Part shown: one piece after another, positions 15,381 to 23,966 of the stretch
How positions within the stretch are numbered: the stretch's first letter is position 1
Layout: every line of letters starts with the position of its first letter
Source: Bacteroidota bacterium
GTDB lineage: Bacteria; Bacteroidota; Rhodothermia; Rhodothermales; JAHQVL01
DNA: 39,135 bases
Assembly (NCBI GenBank): GCA_039111535.1
Contig: JBCCIM010000034.1
Coordinates: 1-39,135 of the forward strand
Reading direction: 5' to 3'
Notes under the pieces: generated by a model
Seen by the model: only the letters and a program-made list of their open reading frames with translations
Told to the model about the DNA's origin: nothing
Databases searched by the model: none
Translations under genes and position numbers: made by a program

Positions 15381-16943
15381 ATGCGCAGGAATCCTTTTTC
15401 TGTTGTTCGTAACTGTTTTACCCTGCTTTTGCTGCTGTTTGTCATTGCGGCATGTGACACAAACAACCCGGACGAAAATGATGCATCTGACATCATTACC
15501 GGGCTTACCATTACACCTAACCCAACCGGTTACGCACCGCTAACCGCAGAAATTGCACTGCAAACCAACCAGCCCGTCCAGGTAGAGCTTTTTATTCAGG
15601 GACGCAATGGCGCACTAACCGACGTACAGCACCGGTTTGACGGTGTATCAGATGAAATGACATTGCCCATTGCAGGGCTTTACGCCGGCACCACAGAATT
15701 CACGCTTCGCTTTTTTGACGAACAAGGCGTCTCTCTTGGCCAAATATCAGAGGAGATCACTACCGACCCGCTTAGCATGGACATGCCTGAAGTGGTAATT
15801 GATGTAGACAATCCGTCATCCATGAAACCAGGCATGAACCTCACGGGCTACTTTGGCCACAACGGTACCTTCCGGCCCATGAAACCCCTCATCTTCGACG
15901 CCGGCGGCGATATTCGCTGGCATCTCGACTTCACCAACCACCCCATCCTCAACGACCTTTTTTACGACAACGGCCCCGAGCGCCTTGCCAATGGCAACTT
16001 TTATTTGGCAGACCAGAGCGCTGCCCGCATCGTTGAACTGGATTTGCTGGGCAATATTGTCAATGACTGGGACTTCCCGGGGTATGAATTCCATCATCAC
16101 GTCCTCGAAAAACCCAACGGCAATTTTTTGGTCACGGCCACCCGGCTGGATGTAGCAACAGTTGAAGATTACATCATCGAAATCGACCGCAGTTCGGGCG
16201 ACATCATCCGGGAATGGGATCTGAACCAGTCACTTGAGTATGGCCGGCGCGTGTGGGTATCACCGTTTGTCCCGCCCGACATCGACTGGTTTCACGGCAA
16301 CGGACTTGCCTACGACCCAACAGACGACACAGTTATCATTTCTGGCCGCACACAGGGCACTGTAAAACTAACGGCGACCAATGAGGTTGTGTGGATTGTT
16401 GCACCACACCTCGACTGGGGTACTGCCGGCGACGGCACTGACATGAATACCAAACTGCTGCAGCCCCTCGATGCTAATGGCCAGCCAATCACCGACAGCG
16501 ATATCCTCGACGGCAACACCAACCATCCAGACTTCGAGTGGTCATGGTACCAGCACGCCCCCGAACTCATGCCCGACGGTACCCTGCTTTTATTTGACAA
16601 CGGCGACCGACGAAATTACGCGATGGACCAACTATACAGCCGTGCTGTTGCGTACCGCATTGATGAAACCAATATGACCATTCAACAAGTGTGGTCGTAC
16701 GGCAAAGAACGCGGCGAGGAAACGTACTCGCAAATTGTATCAGATGTGGATTATCATGTAGATGAAGACAACATCGTCTTTATGCCCGGCGCCGCCGGCA
16801 GAAATCAGGGCGCTCCATATGGCAAAGTTGTAGAAGTGGATTTCAACACAAAAAACGTTGTCTTCGAAGCCACCATGACCGCCCCAACAGCCCAATTCGG
16901 TATCACCTTCCACCGCGTAGAACGGCTACCGCTTTACCCGTAA
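15381..16943 (+). CDS. Arylsulfotransferase (ASST)-like lipoprotein
   Basis: The product is about 520 residues from ATG 15381. An upstream GTG in frame would add 41 residues ahead of the signal peptide and is unlikely. The signal MRRNPFSVV...LFVIAAC ends in a lipobox. After an N-terminal beta-sandwich come propeller blades typical of the aryl-sulfate sulfotransferase family, with conserved histidines in 'YEFHHHVLEKPNGNFLV', 'DWFHGNGLAYDP' and 'WYQHAPELMPDGTLLLFDNG'. In the E. coli enzyme a histidine carries the sulfate during transfer between phenolic donors and acceptors; here the exact catalytic His is a guess. The mature protein should sit on the envelope. It is preceded by a 135-base gap with a small CAACAC/GTGTTG hairpin (15281-15298) and stands alone. 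Confidence 0.78.
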   Translation: MRRNPFSVVRNCFTLLLLLFVIAACDTNNPDENDASDIITGLTITPNPTGYAPLTAEIALQTNQPVQVELFIQGRNGALTDVQHRFDGVSDEMTLPIAGLYAGTTEFTLRFFDEQGVSLGQISEEITTDPLSMDMPEVVIDVDNPSSMKPGMNLTGYFGHNGTFRPMKPLIFDAGGDIRWHLDFTNHPILNDLFYDNGPERLANGNFYLADQSAARIVELDLLGNIVNDWDFPGYEFHHHVLEKPNGNFLVTATRLDVATVEDYIIEIDRSSGDIIREWDLNQSLEYGRRVWVSPFVPPDIDWFHGNGLAYDPTDDTVIISGRTQGTVKLTATNEVVWIVAPHLDWGTAGDGTDMNTKLLQPLDANGQPITDSDILDGNTNHPDFEWSWYQHAPELMPDGTLLLFDNGDRRNYAMDQLYSRAVAYRIDETNMTIQQVWSYGKERGEETYSQIVSDVDYHVDEDNIVFMPGAAGRNQGAPYGKVVEVDFNTKNVVFEATMTAPTAQFGITFHRVERLPLYP

Positions 16944-17015
16944 ACAGGTTTAGCGTTGAAGGTTTCAAGTTTAAGGGTCAAAAACTTCGACATTCAAAAT
17001 TCCTTGTTCGGTGTA

Positions 17016-17398
17016 AGGGGTGTTCAGAAAAATTTATTTAATCAATGCGTAAGGATGTCCCATAACGTAAAACGCTTTGAATTGATGGGTGCCCTTGGGA
17101 CTTTTTGACAGTGCTAAAGGTCATACGCTATAGTGAATTGTAAGCTACAGCCTTGCATGAAAAACCGCGTACGTTCATTTCTTTTGCTTGCCCAAAAGAA
17201 ACGAACCAAAGAAAAGGGCACCACCAAATAAAACGCACACTTTTATCTCCTTTCGCGCAGATCCTCCTGAATTTTATTCAGGAAAACGCTTCGATAAAAG
17301 CACCCACCGCACATCGCCACGCATTTGGTGGACATCCACGCACTAAATTGCTCAAAACGAATTAATCTTTGCTATCTACTGGTTTTCTGAACATCCCT
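17016..17398. mobile_element. Possible MITE-like element with 16-bp imperfect terminal inverted repeats
   Basis: The 590-base gap after the ASST gene contains AGGGGTGTTCAGAAAA (17016-17031) and, reversed, TTTTCTGAACATCCCT (17383-17398); 15 of 16 bases pair. The 350-base interior has a different, A-rich composition. It includes a TTTTGCTTGCCCAAAAGAAA stretch of a kind that recurs in dispersed bacterial repeats. A 70-codon frame inside (17153-17365) has no recognisable features and is probably not a gene. Similar TTCGGTGT words occur just outside both ends. No transposase is encoded, so if mobile it would be moved in trans. No other gene is seen in 16944-17535. Confidence 0.45.
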
Positions 17399-17487
17399 GG
17401 TTCGGTGTTCGATATTCAACCCCACCCTGCTCCATATTGGCAAAGCAGCAACCTAACCCCTATCCTGCATTAACCAGTAACTTATCG

Positions 17488-17526
17488 GGCTGCTTACGTA
17501 GGAGATACGTGTATCCGTGAGCAGCC
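17488..17526. promoter_or_regulatory. Hairpin in the leader of the ABC transporter operon
   Basis: GGCTGCTTACG (17488-17498) pairs with CGTGAGCAGCC (17516-17526) at 10 of 11 positions, ten bases before the ATG at 17536. It could be an operator or a structure that modulates translation of the ABC operon. There is no T-tract. Confidence 0.4.
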
Positions 17527-17535
17527 TGCAAATAT

Positions 17536-18474
17536 ATGCCGCAACCCAGTATTCAAGTATCGGGCCTGACCAAGGTCTACCGCAGCACCCTTTCTTCGGG
17601 CGTGAAAGCGCTCGATGACCTTGACCTGACGGTTGAGGCCGGCGAAATCTTTGGCCTGCTTGGGCCGAATGGCGCCGGCAAAACTACGCTGGTCAAAATT
17701 CTGCTCAGCGTGGTCCACCCGACAAACGGTACCGCAAGCCTCTTTGGCGCACCGGTTAAAGACCCGGCCGCGCGTGCAAAGATTGGCTTTCTCCCTGAAA
17801 ATCATCGTTTCCCGGAATTCCTGACACCCGCCCAAATGCTCGACCTGTATGGTCGGCTGGCTGGTGTATCGGCAAACTTGCGTAAATCGCGCACAGACGA
17901 ACTGCTCAATCTGGTCAACATGGGCAAGTGGCGGGATGTGAAGATTAAAAAATTCTCAAAAGGGATGATGCAGCGCGTCGGTATTGCGCAAGCAATGATG
18001 AACGACCCGGACCTCCTCTTTCTGGATGAACCCACAGATGGCGTTGACCCCATTGGCCGGCGGGAAATACGCGACGTCCTTGCTACGCTGCAAAACAGGG
18101 GAAAAACCATTTTCCTTAACTCACACCTGCTTTCAGAAGTGGAGCAACTGTGCACAAGCGTTGCCATTCTCAACAAAGGCAAAAAAATTCGCGAAGGCGC
18201 CGTAGAAGACCTGACCCGCGTTGAAACCCACTTTGACCTGATCACAACCCCCATTCCTTCGCCACTGCTGGCAGAACTGGCTGCCAAGGTCAACATCAGC
18301 GAGCAAAAAAGCGCCGCGGAGCTATCCACCTACCGGCTTGCGGAAGCAGACCGGGCAGCCTTGAACCAGGTCATTGATACCCTGCGGCAGCACAACATCG
18401 AAATAGATGAAGTGCGTCCGATGCGCCAGTCGCTGGAAGAACGGTTTGTTGCTGAAGTCACTGTAGATAACTAG
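17536..18474 (+). CDS. ABC transporter ATP-binding protein (ABC-2 type)
   Basis: The product is 312 residues. Walker A GPNGAGKT (43-50), a degenerate signature FSKGMMQ (140-146) in place of LSGGQ, Walker B LLFLDEP (160-166) and a switch His in 'LNSHLLSEVEQL' are all present, so the ATPase should be active. The C-terminal 80 residues form the extra domain common in ABC-2 exporters of the CcmA/NosF/YhaQ type. It powers the permease encoded nine bases downstream. A lipoprotein completes the operon. The export substrate is unknown; NosF-like copper or enzyme maturation is one possibility, but no nos genes are near. Confidence 0.9.
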   Translation: MPQPSIQVSGLTKVYRSTLSSGVKALDDLDLTVEAGEIFGLLGPNGAGKTTLVKILLSVVHPTNGTASLFGAPVKDPAARAKIGFLPENHRFPEFLTPAQMLDLYGRLAGVSANLRKSRTDELLNLVNMGKWRDVKIKKFSKGMMQRVGIAQAMMNDPDLLFLDEPTDGVDPIGRREIRDVLATLQNRGKTIFLNSHLLSEVEQLCTSVAILNKGKKIREGAVEDLTRVETHFDLITTPIPSPLLAELAAKVNISEQKSAAELSTYRLAEADRAALNQVIDTLRQHNIEIDEVRPMRQSLEERFVAEVTVDN

Positions 18475-18483
18475 AGCCACCAC

Positions 18484-19317
18484 ATGTTTGGGATTCTCCT
18501 CCTTACCCTGCGCGAACTCACCGCGAAGAAAATTACACTTGGCCTGTTTCTGATGAGCACGCTCATCTGGGTGCTGCTGAGCTTTGCCCTGAACCTGGAT
18601 ATCGTTGACGGCACCCTGGCCGGCCTCCGCATTTTTGGTCAGGAAGCACAAGAAAGTGGTAACAATCCGCTGGGCGATACCTCGTTGCTCAAGTTTGTTG
18701 TCGGCGCGCAAACAGCCGTGGCCGGCGCCAGTTACTGGATTGGTATTCTCCTGGCCCTCTTTGCGACGGCGCCCCTGATTAACAACATGCTGGAACGCGG
18801 ACGCATCGACTTACTGCTTTCAAAACCGATTAGCCGGCCCAAACTATTGTTGAGCCATGTGCTTGGTGTTTTGCTGGTTGTCTTTTTGCTGGCAACCTAC
18901 CTGATGGGTATGATCTGGCTGGTGATGTCGATCAAATCGGGCGTATGGCATACCCAGTTTTTATCGGCGATCGTGATGGTTATGCTCATGTTTGCCGTCA
19001 TGTATAGCATTGTGCTGTTACTGGGCGTAACCACGCAAAGCACGGCCCTATCGCTAATTGTTACCTATGGACTCATTTTCTGCTCGATCATATTTGCTGC
19101 AAAAGACCAGCTGGCGATGCAAATCAATCCTCCGTGGCGACAGGTATATCTGGGGCTGTATCATGCCTTACCCAACTTTGCCGAAGTAACAAAAACGGTG
19201 GTGCAACTAGCAGGAGGAGAAACCGTAGAGACATGGTATCCGCTTTTTTCCTCCCTTTTGTTCGGCGCAGTAGTCTATGCGCTGGCCTTTTTCCAGTTTA
19301 ATCGCAAAGATTTCTAA
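18484..19317 (+). CDS. ABC-2 type transporter permease
   Basis: The product is 277 residues with about six membrane helices: residues 5-28, then clusters around 'SYWIGILLALFATAPLI', 'LLVVFLLATYLMGMIWLV', 'FLSAIVMVMLMFAVMYSIVLLL', 'LSLIVTYGLIFCSIIFAA', and a last helix in 'SLLFGAVVYALAFFQF'. A cytoplasmic 'MLERGRIDLLLSKPISRPKLLLS' loop is the conserved coupling region of NosY-like ABC-2 permeases. It begins nine bases after the ATPase stop, indicating co-translation, and precedes the lipoprotein by 18 bases. The function is export or extraction through the inner membrane; the substrate is not identifiable. Confidence 0.87.
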   Translation: MFGILLLTLRELTAKKITLGLFLMSTLIWVLLSFALNLDIVDGTLAGLRIFGQEAQESGNNPLGDTSLLKFVVGAQTAVAGASYWIGILLALFATAPLINNMLERGRIDLLLSKPISRPKLLLSHVLGVLLVVFLLATYLMGMIWLVMSIKSGVWHTQFLSAIVMVMLMFAVMYSIVLLLGVTTQSTALSLIVTYGLIFCSIIFAAKDQLAMQINPPWRQVYLGLYHALPNFAEVTKTVVQLAGGETVETWYPLFSSLLFGAVVYALAFFQFNRKDF

Positions 19318-19335
19318 CCTGTTTCAGGTACACCC

Positions 19336-20355
19336 ATGAAGCGCATTTCTTCTTTTTCAAAAATGACGGCCCTGATGTTTGTGGCTGTCGGCCTCCTGTT
19401 CACTGCATGTGAACCCTATCAATTCCAGGCCCTCAAAGGCACCGTTACTACGGAAGCCAAAAACGCCATTGATGTGTTGCCGGCTGACGTGATGTACGTC
19501 GCCATGATGAACACCCAAGATCTGGACAACAACGAATTCACAGACGTACTTGGTCCGCAAGGTGCTATCTATGGCAATTCTTCGCAAGAAGGGGTTGCCA
19601 TGCTCATGAGCTTTCTTGAGGTAACCAACCTTGACCCTGAAGAAGATCTTCAATCTATTTACCTCGCTGTAAGTGAATCAGATCGTTCGCAGCCTGATTT
19701 CAGTGCCGTTGTTTATGTTGAGAATGACCCGGAAAGCCTGGAAAATTATCTTGAAAACTATGCAACCGGCACCAAGCAGATGCGGAATTACAAAGGCATC
19801 AATATTTTCGAATCCACCGACGGTGACGCCCCAAGTGTTGGCCTGGCCAACGAAGAGATGGTGTTATTCGGGAGTTCGTCGGTATTGATCGAAGCGATGA
19901 TCGACAGGCTACAGGGTGAAGCGTCAGTCACGCCGGCGTTGTCTTCTGATGACGACATGATGGCGCTTGTGGAAGATGCAGCAATAGGTGGGAGCGGTTG
20001 GTTCATCGGCAAGAAGCCAGCAGATGCAAACCTGGGCTTCAATAACAACATGACCGATTCAATGGCACGCGACGCGATGCAAATTTGGTCAGCCCTCGAC
20101 TATGCCGTGGGCACGTTGAATATTGAGGGTGATGGTTTTGACTCGCAGGTGCTTTTTTATCCCAGCGAAAATGTCTCTACAGATGACATGGCAAGCCTTA
20201 TGAATGGCCTGATTGCCGCAGCAAAGGCATTTCCAGAAATTGAGGCGCAACAACTCGAAGTACTGGACGATCTGCGTGCAAAAGCATCTGGTGATTATGT
20301 GCGTATCGCCATGTACATCGACAACAACATGATCCAGACCGTCAGTGGACGATAA
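19336..20355 (+). CDS. Lipoprotein of unknown function in ABC operon (weak DUF3352 resemblance)
   Basis: The product is 339 residues. The signal 'MTALMFVAVGLLFTAC' has a clear lipobox, so it is a membrane-attached envelope protein. The body is acidic and alternates beta and alpha elements. Phrases such as 'NAIDVLPADVMYVAMMNTQDL', 'YKGINIFESTDGDAPSVGLANEEMVLFGSSSVLIEAMID' (given as consecutive short parts of one region) recall proteins in which a predicted value is compared with an error function, as in DUF3352. No catalytic motif is seen. It lies 18 bases after the permease, so it probably works with the transporter, perhaps as a periplasmic partner. The function is unknown. The gene ends 54 bases from the convergent DUF1501 stop. 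Confidence 0.7.
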   Translation: MKRISSFSKMTALMFVAVGLLFTACEPYQFQALKGTVTTEAKNAIDVLPADVMYVAMMNTQDLDNNEFTDVLGPQGAIYGNSSQEGVAMLMSFLEVTNLDPEEDLQSIYLAVSESDRSQPDFSAVVYVENDPESLENYLENYATGTKQMRNYKGINIFESTDGDAPSVGLANEEMVLFGSSSVLIEAMIDRLQGEASVTPALSSDDDMMALVEDAAIGGSGWFIGKKPADANLGFNNNMTDSMARDAMQIWSALDYAVGTLNIEGDGFDSQVLFYPSENVSTDDMASLMNGLIAAAKAFPEIEAQQLEVLDDLRAKASGDYVRIAMYIDNNMIQTVSGR

Positions 20356-20409
20356 GATTACTTTTCATGGCTACCGCCATGGCCCTGGGTGTAAGATGCC
20401 GGCTTTACG

Positions 20410-22044
20410 CTAGCGTACTACGCTCAGGGCTTTTGTTTGTACGCCCCTTTCGGTAGTCAAGCGGTAGAAATACCGTCCGGCTGGCAATCCTTGTGTTGCA
20501 ACGGGCACCTCATAGCGGCCTGCTGGCTGCGTAGCATCCACAACCGACATCAACTGCCGCCCCTGCACGTCGAATACTTCAAGCCGAACAGGGGTTGTTG
20601 CCGGCAATTCGTACCCAATGGTTGTCAGGTTTACGGCAGGATTCGGATAGTTTTGCATAAGGCGGAAAGCGCCGGCATCTGGCGCATCATCCACAGCGAT
20701 CGGCAGCGCCCCCAGGAAATTGAGCGTGTCAAAAGATCCGCCTAGCACCGAGTTGGCTTCGCCATACTCAAGCCCAAACCATCCTTGCAAAATAGTCTGG
20801 TAAACCGCGCGGAAGTCTACATTAAACAACGGGTCGCCAAACTGATCGGTAGCGGTAAGGTCAGGCATAGCGCCGTACATCCCGCCCTGCAGTTCATTCG
20901 CAAGTACAAACAGGGGCGCAGCTGTGCTGTGGTCCGTACCAAATGACCCATTTTCAAACACAGACCGACCAAACTCGGAGAACGACATAATCAGTACGCG
21001 GTCCATCAACTCGGCCGCTTCCAGGTCTTCCACAAACGACTTGACGGCACCGCCAATTTGCTGCAGCAGCTGCGTGTGTAATGGTTCTTGCTCTGCATGC
21101 GTGTCAAATCCGCCAATGGACACCACGTAAACACGGGCCCCTAGTTCTCCCTTAATGAGTTTTGCGACAATAGACAGGTCTGAGGCAAGTGCTGTATCCG
21201 GATAGTTTACCTGGTTGGTTGCATTGCCGGCGGCATCCTGAATCGCTGTGGCATAGCGGTACGAATCGTTGATTACCTGGCGCGCATATCGCATTTCATT
21301 GCCATAGGTCGTCTCCGGAATCCCATCAAAATCAAACGCGATGCCTTTGCCGGCCAACCGGTCAAATGCGGCCGGACTCGCAATGGACATCCCCGTGTTT
21401 TTACCAACCCCATTGAACAGGAAGGAAGACCCACCTAACTGCACACCCAAAGGAAATGGGGATGGCGGCTCACCAAAGGTCGGAAACATGGTTTCCATGG
21501 TACGACCGGTCCAGCCGTCTGTGATAAATGTGTCCCCATCGGAGGCAGACATCCAGATGTCCGTAGACCGAAAATGTGAAAGGTTGGGACTCGGATATCC
21601 GACCCCTTCAACAATAGCCGTACGGCCATCAGCATAAAACGGGTACAGGTCCGCCAATGCGTTGTTCAGGCCCCGATCTTCATTCAACGCGATGGTATCA
21701 CCTTTTGCAATGGCAAGATTTGGCCGCTCGCTGTAATACGTGTCATTGTTTACAGGCACAATGGTATTCAGTCCATCGTTGCCGCCGTCCATCTGAAGCA
21801 AAACGAGGACGCGATCGGTGTCAGCGCCACGCAAGGAATTCAGCATAGACGATTGTCCGAATGCTGTCATTGCGGTTTGCTGAAACATGAAACTTCCGCC
21901 AATGGAAGCTACACCGAGTGCCTGAAAGAATTGCCGACGCGACCACTGCGCGTGCTGCTTTGCGTGGGCTTCACCATGTTCGAGGCGGCTTCCGTCACGA
22001 AAGTTGGTTTTATTTTTTTTATCTGTATGCATAGTACTGCACAA
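20410..22044 (-). CDS. DUF1501 protein, Tat signal plus T9SS sorting domain
   Basis: The product is 544 residues. A twin-arginine motif WSRRQFF precedes a hydrophobic stretch ('ALGVASIGGSFMF'). The DUF1501 body (sulfatase/alkaline-phosphatase-like fold) contains 'LVLLQMDGGNDGLNTIVPV', 'LSHFRSTDIWMSA', 'GGFDTHAEQEPLHTQLL' and 'FGTDHSTAAPLFVL'. The usual GTDHG is GTDHS here. The last 85 residues ('LMQNYPNPAVNLTTIGYELP...RYFYRLTTERG') are a T9SS type A sorting domain, so the protein is exported by Tat and then passed to the outer membrane. DUF1501 nearly always pairs with DUF1800, and the partner is encoded immediately upstream with a 35-base gap. The biochemical role of the pair is not established; an association with secreted polymer or carbohydrate metabolism is suspected. 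Confidence 0.88.
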   Translation of the reverse strand: MCSTMHTDKKNKTNFRDGSRLEHGEAHAKQHAQWSRRQFFQALGVASIGGSFMFQQTAMTAFGQSSMLNSLRGADTDRVLVLLQMDGGNDGLNTIVPVNNDTYYSERPNLAIAKGDTIALNEDRGLNNALADLYPFYADGRTAIVEGVGYPSPNLSHFRSTDIWMSASDGDTFITDGWTGRTMETMFPTFGEPPSPFPLGVQLGGSSFLFNGVGKNTGMSIASPAAFDRLAGKGIAFDFDGIPETTYGNEMRYARQVINDSYRYATAIQDAAGNATNQVNYPDTALASDLSIVAKLIKGELGARVYVVSIGGFDTHAEQEPLHTQLLQQIGGAVKSFVEDLEAAELMDRVLIMSFSEFGRSVFENGSFGTDHSTAAPLFVLANELQGGMYGAMPDLTATDQFGDPLFNVDFRAVYQTILQGWFGLEYGEANSVLGGSFDTLNFLGALPIAVDDAPDAGAFRLMQNYPNPAVNLTTIGYELPATTPVRLEVFDVQGRQLMSVVDATQPAGRYEVPVATQGLPAGRYFYRLTTERGVQTKALSVVR

Positions 22045-22079
22045 AAAGAATTGACTGGATGACGGTTTACAGCGTGGTA

Positions 22080-23723
22080 TTAGTTGAGGTGGATCTCTGG
22101 GAGTTGGTAGAGATAGATCAGAAACCTGCGCACCCGGTCAATAGCGCCCGGTTGGCTCAGGTCCCATTCATACCACGGCGTACCTTCAAGCAGGCGTTTG
22201 GTCAGATCCAGCACGTAGTCCGGCCCGTTTGCAAATTCATCAGGCACAGGCTGTACACCGCCCGATAGATCACCGGAAACGGGATCGATAAACAGCTGCT
22301 CAACCGCAACGGGTGAGAAGTGCGTTGCCAATGCCAATGGCAGGCGGAACGCGGCGTTTGCATCTGACGCATCATGGATGCTATTGGCCATGGCCAGCAG
22401 CGCATCATCAGGGATGTAAAAGTTTGACACGTAGAATCCGATGTACTGGAATCGGTCTGCCACACTGGAAGTGGTGAGCCAGCTTCGGTATCCGGGCCAG
22501 CCGGCAACGTTTGGCGGGTTAAGCAACGCCTGGCCGCTATTTTTTACGCCATACACCATGTCGAGAAACGCACGATCGCTGGACGCGGTAACGCCGGCCT
22601 CGATCACCATCCCAACATACAACTCCGAAGGTGACTTGAAGCGGCCGCCAATGACGTCAGCCGAGAAAAAGTGCTCGCTCGAAATCAGCGTTTGCATCAC
22701 TGTTTTTATATCAAATCCGCTCGACTTGAACAGTGTCACCATCTGCTCTACCACCTCCTCGTTCGGGGTGTGATACACAAACTCGCGGTACATCCGGCTA
22801 CAGATGTAATGCGAAATCTGGTCAGCACGCTGTTCAAAAATGATGTCGATGACCTGATCGTATCCCCAATTGCCCGTTTGTCCAAAAATTGTTTTGGTGC
22901 CGGCATCAAACAAACCGGCGGCAAAATTAACAGACAACGAATCGAGGTCGACTTTCCATCCCGTTAGTGCGCGGGCAATCTCCTCGATATCAGACTGGGT
23001 ATAGTTAGGATTTCCGTTTTTATCGTTAATCCCCATCGTGAAGAGCTCAAGCAATTCACGCGCATAGTTTTCGTTTGGCTCACCGATTTCGCTGAGAAAT
23101 CCGTCGAGGTAGTACAGCATGGCCATATCACGGCCAATGGCATGCACCAGATCTTTGAAATTGCCCAGTCCCTCGTCGCGCAGCAACTCGACGTACCGAT
23201 AGGCTACGGCGCTTACACCGTGCGTATCGTAATCGGTGACCAGTAAATTGGCCCAGAACATGGTCATTTTCTCGCGCAGGCCATGTTGCTGCATTTCGTG
23301 CAGCATGGTTACCTGCATATCCTCAAACCAGCGAAAGTTCTTGTCGATAAACTCAAGCTGCTCTTCGAGTGGTGCGCGCCAGTCAACAGGCGGCAAACTG
23401 GCCCAATCAGGCTCTTCGGGTTTGGGTGCTGCAGCTGCTTCAGCAAATAGCTGACTCACAGCTTCATTGGCCGGCATACCGATGAGCGCTTGCAATCGTA
23501 GCGGCGCAGCGCCGTAGCTGGCACGCCGTAGCAGGTGCGCAGCTTCTTGCCGGCTCAGCGGAGTTGTACGCGGCGTAAGGTTGGCATTGGCCAGCACTGG
23601 TTGTGCTGTCAGCGAATTTTTGCTCGGTGATGGTGAATCAACAGGTGCTGTCCGTGGCGTAATCAGTCCACGTTCAACCATCAACCGCGCTATATGGGTT
23701 TTATAGACGGGATTCGAAGGCAT
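22080..23723 (-). CDS. DUF1800 protein
   Basis: The product is 547 residues. Family landmarks are 'AAHLLRRASYGAAPLRLQAL' near the N-terminus, 'KMTMFWANLLVTDYDTHG', 'NENYARELLELFTMGIND', 'IEEIARALTGWKVD' and 'LNPPNVAGWPGYRSWL'. The protein is mostly helical. No standard signal peptide is visible, only a Pro/Ser/Thr-rich N-terminal tail, so export may depend on its Tat-exported DUF1501 partner; that is inference. It is the first gene of the DUF1800-DUF1501 pair. The region upstream (23724-23966) contains two GGGAGAGGGGC copies and no gene. A paralogous pair is at 31970-35396. Confidence 0.88.
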   Translation of the reverse strand: MPSNPVYKTHIARLMVERGLITPRTAPVDSPSPSKNSLTAQPVLANANLTPRTTPLSRQEAAHLLRRASYGAAPLRLQALIGMPANEAVSQLFAEAAAAPKPEEPDWASLPPVDWRAPLEEQLEFIDKNFRWFEDMQVTMLHEMQQHGLREKMTMFWANLLVTDYDTHGVSAVAYRYVELLRDEGLGNFKDLVHAIGRDMAMLYYLDGFLSEIGEPNENYARELLELFTMGINDKNGNPNYTQSDIEEIARALTGWKVDLDSLSVNFAAGLFDAGTKTIFGQTGNWGYDQVIDIIFEQRADQISHYICSRMYREFVYHTPNEEVVEQMVTLFKSSGFDIKTVMQTLISSEHFFSADVIGGRFKSPSELYVGMVIEAGVTASSDRAFLDMVYGVKNSGQALLNPPNVAGWPGYRSWLTTSSVADRFQYIGFYVSNFYIPDDALLAMANSIHDASDANAAFRLPLALATHFSPVAVEQLFIDPVSGDLSGGVQPVPDEFANGPDYVLDLTKRLLEGTPWYEWDLSQPGAIDRVRRFLIYLYQLPEIHLN

Positions 23724-23966
23724 AGAAATCGGAAAGTGCCTATGGAGATGAGTAATAGGAGCCGGAACAGTGCTCAGCTACTTATACTCCGTTATTCCAC
23801 AACGTTCTCGGGAGAGGGGCAAAAATCTGGGAGAGGGGCTTTTCTGCGCGTCTGGTCGCTAACAGCGGGCCCAAACCGGACCCGCTCGCGCTTTTAATGA
23901 ATGTCGTCCCGTTATTTAAGGATTCGGGAATTGCACGCTACAGCAACAATCACTGGCGCTGAAGTA

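Noticed and set aside
17153-17365. 70-codon frame inside the candidate mobile element
   Set aside because: Sequence resembles translated dispersed repeat; no domain, signal or codon pattern of a real gene.
23864-23886. Hairpin AGCGGG/CCCGCT as a terminator
   Set aside because: The stem is only six pairs, with no T-tract on the minus strand, where the flanking genes lie.
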